A stretch of 10,490 nucleotides of DNA from Candidatus Fermentibacterota bacterium (GTDB lineage: Bacteria; JAFGKV01). Location: the NCBI GenBank assembly GCA_030620115.1, contig JAUXFG010000138.1, forward strand, positions 1-10,490, in the 5' to 3' direction. Position numbers and translations under genes: made by a program. The notes beneath the pieces are model-generated. The model searched no databases. It was given only the letters and a program-made list of their open reading frames with translations, and was not told where the DNA came from. This document shows, one piece after another, positions 5,919 through 10,490 of this stretch; position 1 is the stretch's first letter; each line of letters begins with the position of its first letter.

Positions 5919-8261
5919 CTATCCCTCCGGCAAGCGGAACTCAAGCGTAGTTTCACCCATCCTTATGACGTCACCTGGTCTAAGGGACGCCTCATGGACC
6001 TTTTGGTCATTTACATACGTTCCATTCGTGCTCCCGAGATCTACGATCCGGAAGCCTTGCTTATTGCATTCAATCCGCGCATGGCGGCCAGACATCTTCT
6101 CATCCTGAATTGCCACATCATTTCCTACCGATCGCCCAAGAGTACTGATCCGCTTCGTGAGGACATAGTGTTCCCTTTCAACCCCCTTCACTAGCAGCAA
6201 CCCCACGACAGTTGGAGAAGCCATTCTTCTTCCACGATTGAAAAGCACCAATGTCCCCGCACCCAGCAAAATGATCACGGCCCACAACCCGCCCAGAACA
6301 TACCAGAGAGGATCCGTATCGCGTCCATATCGAACCACGATCCGGTGAGATTCGGGCGTCACCGGCTGCGGATGGACCTGTCCCGGCCAGTAATGAATTT
6401 CATTCGTGGCCCTCGTCAGAGCCCTTGTCAGCTGTGGTAGGTTGTCGGCTCTATGGAACGAGCCTTGCGCCGCCTGAGCAATAGCTTCGAGCTGCCTCTG
6501 GGCTTCAGGCTCCACATCGAAGGCAATGACTGAGAGCCTTATGGGCCTAGTCTGCGCCGCCGCGTACACGGTGGATCCCAAGAGCTCCATCAGTCCGCTC
6601 AGTGGACCCAATATTCCCACGTTCAACTCCCTCGCAGCTGTCACAGGGTCCCCGCCACATGTTTCCATCCCGTCTGAGATCAGTATCAATGATAGTTCTG
6701 ATGATTGTGGCCTGCTTCTGAGAATCCTCGCCCCCTCACGTATCGCCGATTCGATTGGAGTCTTGCCTTCCGGTTCCAATGGCCCGATAGCTGCCGTGAT
6801 GGCCGCGGCGTCACGTCCGAAATCACAGATCAGTCGAGTCGCGCACCTTCCTCCAAAGGCCAAGACCCCGAACTCATTGCCTGGAGACTGCGAGAACTGC
6901 TCAACAGCGATTGCCAGCGCTTCCTTGGCCGCATCGATCTTGCGCTGTGACGAACCGGGGCAGCGATCCTTCATACTCCCCGAAGTATCGAGCAGGAACA
7001 GTATCGTTGTGTTCCCTGCAATAATCGGCCCGCCGAGGCCCCCGGCTTGCAGCGGCTGGCAGACTCCTGGAGCATATCCCCTTGTGCAGTCCTCCTTCGT
7101 CCCTTCGTAGTATTCGACCCACTGCTCATAGCGTTTCCCTAACAGGAGAATGCTGTTCACGAAGTCCCTGAACTTCGCCTCTCCGGTTGAGAATGCCCGA
7201 ATCATGTAGTCATAGAACTGTACGCCAAGATGGGCTTTGACAGAGATCATACAGCTGGAATTCGCCTGACTCGATTTGTGCAAAATCCCCCACAATTCCC
7301 CGGACAGACACGCTCGTCTCGCCAACTCCTCCTGGTTGTAGATTCCCATGATGACTTTGAATTCCAAGGCGAATGCCCAGCCATGAGGAAGATGTGCGAG
7401 GAGGCCTATGACTCCCGTGGACAAGAGATCAAGCTTGTTGTCGTCTATGGCTACGCTCATCGCACCAAGGAAGTCGCGCCATGTGCTCTCCTGCATCATG
7501 ACATCGATATTTCCACGCACACGAGATAATGCCTCGATCATGGCAGGATCGGGAGAAGACAAGCCCCGAATCAGAGCTTCAAGCTCCGAGAGACGAAGGT
7601 CCGCCTCGTCGTTGGCAAGGGCTTGGAGAACAGCGGTAGTCAACGCAACATCGCCGACTTGGCCGACGGCGGCCATAATATCCACCGCCCCGCTCAGCGC
7701 CCCCATGGCTCTGCCCTGCCCGCCGAATACATGGCGAACCGATCTTCCATGGACTTTGAGCGTATTGACCAAATCACGTGATGCCGTTCCACCTGGGATG
7801 TATCTCAAGTTGGTCAAATCCCGAACGTGCGGACTCACAGAGGCGAGATCAGACGCAATGCTGAACAATGTCGAAATTTGCTGTCCTGTTTCTGTACCTT
7901 GATCCCACGCCCCAGTCAGAGACTGACCAAGATTTCGGAACCAAAGATCAGAGAAAAGGGGTTGCAGCACGGCATCCCGAATGACTTCCTCATAGAGGTC
8001 AACCCGCTTGCCGTAGTTCCATAGAGTAGGCGCCCCGCGCCCCTCACCCACGAGTCGAACATAGTTCCGATCGCTCTCGAGGGATTCCGGAATCTTCACC
8101 TGGTAGTAGTTCCCTTGGCTGTCGTGGAGGGTCTCACCCAGGTGCGCCTGTGAGAAGTCGCGGCTGAGAACACAGTGTGCATCCGCATTCTCGACCATAC
8201 TCAGCACAAAGACGCCCATCATGCCCATCATACAAACCAACCCAACCCGATTACAATTCAT
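5919..8261 (-). CDS. VWA-TM-FHA protein (extracytoplasmic VWA, cytoplasmic phosphothreonine-binding FHA)
   Basis: 780 residues. The ATG at 8261 has GAGGAGG five bases upstream. The signal peptide runs to about residue 28 (ENADA-H). Residues 30-400 form a mostly helical region with no family I recognise, including a small WNYGKRVDLYEEVIRDAV segment and scattered Cys. The VWA domain (about 417-615) keeps the MIDAS residues: Asp425-x-Ser427-x-Ser429, Thr501 and Asp530 (ISDGMETC). One strong membrane helix (about 651-674, WYVLGGLWAVIILLGAGTLVLF) is followed by RGRR, a positive-inside stop-transfer. The C-terminal FHA domain (about 690-777) has Gly709-Arg710-Ser711, Ser724-Gly-Arg-His727 and Asn746-Gly-Thr748, the phosphothreonine-binding set. 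The VWA should therefore sit outside and the FHA inside, where it could dock on proteins phosphorylated by the kinase encoded just upstream in transcription order (355-bp gap). This pairing recalls the PpkA-Fha phosphorylation switch of type VI secretion, but no secretion genes are present. Confidence 0.95.
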   Translation of the reverse strand: MNCNRVGLVCMMGMMGVFVLSMVENADAHCVLSRDFSQAHLGETLHDSQGNYYQVKIPESLESDRNYVRLVGEGRGAPTLWNYGKRVDLYEEVIRDAVLQPLFSDLWFRNLGQSLTGAWDQGTETGQQISTLFSIASDLASVSPHVRDLTNLRYIPGGTASRDLVNTLKVHGRSVRHVFGGQGRAMGALSGAVDIMAAVGQVGDVALTTAVLQALANDEADLRLSELEALIRGLSSPDPAMIEALSRVRGNIDVMMQESTWRDFLGAMSVAIDDNKLDLLSTGVIGLLAHLPHGWAFALEFKVIMGIYNQEELARRACLSGELWGILHKSSQANSSCMISVKAHLGVQFYDYMIRAFSTGEAKFRDFVNSILLLGKRYEQWVEYYEGTKEDCTRGYAPGVCQPLQAGGLGGPIIAGNTTILFLLDTSGSMKDRCPGSSQRKIDAAKEALAIAVEQFSQSPGNEFGVLAFGGRCATRLICDFGRDAAAITAAIGPLEPEGKTPIESAIREGARILRSRPQSSELSLILISDGMETCGGDPVTAARELNVGILGPLSGLMELLGSTVYAAAQTRPIRLSVIAFDVEPEAQRQLEAIAQAAQGSFHRADNLPQLTRALTRATNEIHYWPGQVHPQPVTPESHRIVVRYGRDTDPLWYVLGGLWAVIILLGAGTLVLFNRGRRMASPTVVGLLLVKGVEREHYVLTKRISTLGRSVGNDVAIQDEKMSGRHARIECNKQGFRIVDLGSTNGTYVNDQKVHEASLRPGDVIRMGETTLEFRLPEG

Positions 8262-8266
8262 GACGG

Positions 8267-8273
8267 CCTCCTC
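8267..8273 (-). promoter_or_regulatory. Ribosome binding site of the VWA-FHA gene
   Basis: GAGGAGG, five bases before the ATG at 8261. Only 17 bp separate it from the left end of the repeat element at 8291, so that repeat must lie in the 5' leader or promoter region. Confidence 0.8.
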
Positions 8274-8290
8274 ATCGATTCCTCCCGTAG

Positions 8291-8401
8291 CCCCTCACCC
8301 TAACCCTCTCCCACCGGGAGAGGGAACCATTGGCTCACGCCACATTCCCATCTTCTCCCCACCAGTCCCTTCTCCCCTCGGGAGAAGGTTAGGATGAGGG
8401 G
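8291..8401. repeat. Complete nested inverted-repeat element upstream of the VWA-FHA gene
   Basis: CCCCTCACCCTAACC at the left, CCCTCTCCC-ACC-GGGAGAGGG, then ACCATTGGCTCACGCCACATTC in place of the usual middle, CTTCTCCCC-TC-GGGAGAAGG and GTTAGGATGAGGGG at the right. This is a single, well-preserved copy in the same orientation as the others. Confidence 0.85.
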
Positions 8402-8490
8402 CTCCTTTTTCTCCCTACTCCCTACTCATTTCCCCCCAATGACCAATAATCTTCGCCCACGTTCCCCTGCTGCGTCAATAGCCGAGGTTC
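8402..8490. other. Low-complexity intergenic DNA
   Basis: No gene is visible. It contains a pyrimidine-rich tandem CTCCCTACTCCCTACTC (8411-8427) and an AT-richer segment with CCAATGACCAATAATC (8437-8452). Both are of a kind seen as scattered intergenic filler in repeat-rich environmental genomes. Nothing else is recognised before the palindromic element at 8491. Confidence 0.5.
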
Positions 8491-8559
8491 TTGGATTGAA
8501 TTATCCATCCCTCCGGGGCGTAGGCCCATATGGGCCGGAGGCTCGAGAATTCAATCCAA
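8491..8559. repeat. 69-bp palindromic element with perfect 12-bp terminal inverted repeats
   Basis: TTGGATTGAATT (8491-8502) pairs perfectly with AATTCAATCCAA (8548-8559). Inside, CCTCCGG (8510-8516) pairs with CCGGAGG (8535-8541), around the perfect 14-bp palindrome GGCCCATATGGGCC (8523-8536). A weaker GGTT/AACC match extends the outer stem. The nested architecture suggests a REP- or MITE-like element, or a DNA/RNA fold. It lies 58-126 bp past the stop codon of the kinase gene, but no T-run follows, so a terminator role is only possible. Confidence 0.75.
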
Positions 8560-8567
8560 CCCCAACC

Positions 8568-8591
8568 CTCTGTGTCTTTGTGAGCTCTGTG
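8568..8591. repeat. Short CTCTGTG-type (CACAGAG) repeat pair
   Basis: CTCTGTG at 8568-8574 and again at 8585-8591, joined by TCTTTGTGAG, itself a near copy. The reverse strand reads as CACAGAG/CACAAAGA words, which I know as a common intergenic repeat style in environmental genomes. No coding role. Confidence 0.5.
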
Positions 8592-8616
8592 AGAGATCCT
8601 CTTCCCCATTCTCCAT

Positions 8617-10326
8617 TCATTTCAACTCATACCCACAGTGGATACAGTACTTCTCATCCGCGGTCCACTTCCTGCAGTTCGGGCAGGCGACCGTAAGGCC
8701 CTGCAAGCTTCTCCCACACATCTGGCAAATCTTGCCTTCTTCAGTTGTCCTTCCACAGTACGGGCACTTGGCTGTCATTGCCTGGACAACCGACGTCTTT
8801 CGCCTGCACTCTGTAATTCTACCACTGTAGTCCCCGCCTCCGCCGATCGTGCCCAGAGATACCGCGTATCGGGCGGCTTTCTCACAATCATGTTCCGCCA
8901 GGCTGCTCTCTATCCAACGCCGATACTTGTCCCTCATCCCATCAATCAGCTCCAAACATACAGAATTCTCCGGCTCTTCCTTCATGATCTCTTGGCAGGT
9001 TTCCCATACATTCCCGTCGGGACCTGACCTGAAGCTGCTGTTTCTGAAAAGCCTCTGAGCCTTCTGTTCCAATGCCACAATGTGGTCACGAGACGGCGAA
9101 GACGTTGGCGTTTCCGGCTTCGGCGGCAGTCTGTCATCAGGCTTATCAACTACGTCTGAGTCACCAGTCACGGGATGCTGATCCCCAATCGATTCATTCC
9201 TGTCAACCTTCATTCCCCCGGAGATGCCGCCAACGCCTGAGGCAACAACGATGACCAATATGACCAGCGCTGCCAACGTGGACCCCAACACCCATGGGAG
9301 GACCGTGTTGCTCTTCCACCATTTCTCTGGTAATCCTGCCGCAAGCGCCGTCTTGACCCGTTTCGCCCCAACCTTATATGTGCGACCCGGTACAACAGCT
9401 TCCTGAGCGCTGCTGCGCGGAGCCGAAGGAGGCGCGGCTGCCGGTTGCGGTTGGGGTACGTGTATCGCCCGCTCCGCGAGCTGGCCCATGGGAATGTAGA
9501 CAGGAAGCCCGGAGGGATCGGAAAGCCCGCGCAGAAGCTGTTCGGCGTTCTGTACACGACCGTTTATGTCTTTGACAAGACAAGCCCCGATCCATCGAAC
9601 CGCCTCTCGAGGCACGTCTTTGAACGAAGGATCGCTCTGCGTCTGATTGAACATGACCGACATCGGATCACCCTTGAATGGTGTATGACCAGTGAGCATT
9701 TCATAGACCATGGATCCGACGGCATAGAGATCAGTTGCAGGGCCTATATCGTCTGTTCCACGGATCGCCTCGGGAGCCATGTAGGCCGGGGTTCCGCTGA
9801 TGGACGTATCCTGAGAGATCCGGCTCATTGACGCCATGATGGACTTGGAGATGCCGAAATCAGCGACTATCGGTATCCCTTCTTCTCGGAACAAGATGTT
9901 CCCTGGTTTTACATCCCGATGTACAATCCCTGCTTCGTGAACAGTCTGAAGACCTCGAAGAATAGGCACGAGAAGCCGTTTCGTTTCCTCCCATGGCACG
10001 AGTCCCCGGTGCCTCCGGTACGAGTTCAGGTCACCTCCCTTGGCCCACTCCATGGTCACGAAATGCCCACCCTCGCCATCGTCCCACATATCGTAGACCC
10101 TGAGCACGTACCGCCCCGAAACCCTCCGAGCCCGTTTCACCTCTCCTGCGAACTGCCCCACCGCCTCGCGATCTTCGGCCATCGCCATCGGCAGGAACTT
10201 GAGCGCCACTTCCTCATCCAGTTTCCTGTCCACCGCGCCGAACACAATCCCCATAGCCCCGGCCCCAAGCCTCACCTTGAGCTCGAACCTCTCAATGATA
10301 ATCATCCCCGGCTGATACCCTAACAC
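8617..10326 (-). CDS. Membrane Hanks-type Ser/Thr protein kinase with C-terminal double zinc ribbon
   Basis: 569 residues. The kinase domain (about 11-270) has every catalytic element: glycine loop LGAGAMG (20-26), Lys43 in VALKFL, Glu62 as the likely C-helix partner, His136-Arg-Asp138 with KPGN (140-143), Asp156-Phe-Gly158, Ala184-Pro-Glu186 and Asp199 of the F-helix. It should therefore be active on Ser/Thr, and its activation loop (161-179) is rich in Ser/Thr for autophosphorylation. A Pro/Ala linker leads to one membrane helix (about 343-363, VLPWVLGSTLAALVILVIVV). After an acidic, Pro-rich stretch and a helical region (412-515) come two zinc ribbons: Cys521/524/534/537 and Cys548/551/561/564. 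With the kinase inside, these ribbons would face the periplasm, which is unusual. The start is a GTG with AGAGG nine bases upstream; it yields GYQPGMIIIERFEL, the usual lead-in to PknB-like domains. ATG at 10305 is the alternative. The likely partner is the FHA protein encoded next. Confidence 0.95.
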   Translation of the reverse strand: MLGYQPGMIIIERFELKVRLGAGAMGIVFGAVDRKLDEEVALKFLPMAMAEDREAVGQFAGEVKRARRVSGRYVLRVYDMWDDGEGGHFVTMEWAKGGDLNSYRRHRGLVPWEETKRLLVPILRGLQTVHEAGIVHRDVKPGNILFREEGIPIVADFGISKSIMASMSRISQDTSISGTPAYMAPEAIRGTDDIGPATDLYAVGSMVYEMLTGHTPFKGDPMSVMFNQTQSDPSFKDVPREAVRWIGACLVKDINGRVQNAEQLLRGLSDPSGLPVYIPMGQLAERAIHVPQPQPAAAPPSAPRSSAQEAVVPGRTYKVGAKRVKTALAAGLPEKWWKSNTVLPWVLGSTLAALVILVIVVASGVGGISGGMKVDRNESIGDQHPVTGDSDVVDKPDDRLPPKPETPTSSPSRDHIVALEQKAQRLFRNSSFRSGPDGNVWETCQEIMKEEPENSVCLELIDGMRDKYRRWIESSLAEHDCEKAARYAVSLGTIGGGGDYSGRITECRRKTSVVQAMTAKCPYCGRTTEEGKICQMCGRSLQGLTVACPNCRKWTADEKYCIHCGYELK

Positions 10327-10335
10327 AATGCAAAA

Positions 10336-10340
10336 CCTCT
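10336..10340 (-). promoter_or_regulatory. Ribosome binding site supporting the GTG start of the kinase
   Basis: AGAGG, nine bases before the GTG at 10326. The alternative ATG at 10305 has only GGGG directly abutting it and an AGGG twelve bases away, so the GTG is preferred. Confidence 0.55.
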
Positions 10341-10360
10341 TTTCAAGCCCACAATCTCCT

Positions 10361-10377
10361 TCCCCTCACCTTGGGGC
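10361..10377. repeat. Remnant of the nested-palindrome repeat
   Basis: TCCCCTCACCTTGGGGC keeps only the CCCCTCACC start of the family. It is about 35 bp upstream of the kinase start. It is weak, and listed because it occupies the same place relative to a gene as the complete copies do. Confidence 0.3.
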
Positions 10378-10381
10378 TCGC

Positions 10382-10405
10382 GCAAGAATAACTTCACATT
10401 CTTGC
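10382..10405. other. Perfect 8-bp inverted repeat near the right edge
   Basis: GCAAGAAT (10382-10389), an 8-base loop AACTTCAC, then ATTCTTGC (10398-10405). It sits 56-79 bp upstream of the kinase GTG on the transcribed side, so it could be an operator or a leader hairpin. No flanking T-run on either strand supports a terminator. Confidence 0.45.
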
Positions 10406-10490
10406 ATCCCATCTTCACCACATCCGTTTGCCTCACATCGATCGCGAAATCCTCGACGTAGCTTGGACTACGCCTCCCGTCTACGCCAAG

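Larger units (their letters stand above)
10320..10490 (-). other. Edge segment: open frame without recognisable product, or 3' part of a conserved intergenic sequence
   Basis: Read from the right edge, the minus strand is open for 56 codons to a TAG at 10322-10320, overlapping the kinase GTG by seven bases. The frame includes YVEDFAIDVRQTDVVKMG and NVKLFLREPQ, which match no family I know. The same DNA holds a hairpin at 10382-10405 and a CCCCTCACC repeat remnant, which argues against a well-conserved gene. It may be the end of an upstream gene translationally coupled to the kinase, or non-coding. Low confidence either way. Confidence 0.25.

Noticed and set aside
5616-6194. 192-codon plus-strand open frame
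   Set aside because: It begins in repeat DNA and runs antisense through the FHA domain; no start context or family features.
6526-7110. 194-codon plus-strand open frame
   Set aside because: It is the antisense shadow of the VWA domain region, which has clear MIDAS motifs on the minus strand.
1-10490. DGR reverse transcriptase, avd gene or template repeat inside the window
   Set aside because: No coding frame shows reverse transcriptase motifs, and I found no second copy of the VR sequence with AAC-rich codons on either strand.

Overview
The window holds five protein genes, all on the minus strand, so transcription runs from the right edge to the left. In transcription order they are: a membrane Ser/Thr kinase (10326-8617), a VWA-TM-FHA protein (8261-5919), a secreted zinc-ribbon/FGE-like protein (5452-3872), a VWA protein with two C-terminal membrane helices (3425-2319), and a multi-domain beta-sandwich lipoprotein-like protein (2119-98). 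I see no rRNA, tRNA, integrase, transposase or reverse transcriptase gene.

Organism: a Gram-negative-type bacterium. The grounds are Sec and lipoprotein signal peptides, strong AGGAGG-type ribosome sites, moderate-to-high GC, Hanks-type kinase/FHA signalling and long repeat-rich intergenic gaps. The style resembles uncultured lineages near the FCB/PVC groups, but nothing here fixes the taxon.

Function: the kinase domain should face the cytoplasm and its zinc-ribbon tail the periplasm. The second gene places a VWA domain outside and a phosphothreonine-reading FHA domain inside, so it is a natural partner or substrate. The third gene is exported and ends in an FGE/C-type-lectin-like fold. The fourth is another surface VWA protein and the fifth an Ig-like surface protein. 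Together they look like an envelope sensing or adhesion module tied to cytoplasmic Thr phosphorylation. Co-transcription is uncertain, because the gaps are 199 to 466 bp and filled with repeats.

Most interesting point: the last ~35 codons of the FGE-like gene look like the variable region (VR) of a diversity-generating retroelement (DGR) target. The frame is GGSW...AR.CRSA.R....P..R...LGFR, and every position expected to be variable ends in C or T (NNY), as if derived from AAY codons. A nested GC-rich stem-loop lies 46 bp past the stop codon. The template repeat and reverse transcriptase are not in the window.

Intergenic DNA: all four gaps between genes carry copies or halves of one ~105-110 bp element. 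It has nested inverted repeats (CCCTCACCCTAACCC at the left, GGTTAGGATGAGGG at the right), always in the same orientation. The 8402-8616 gap also holds a 69-bp element with perfect 12-bp terminal inverted repeats.
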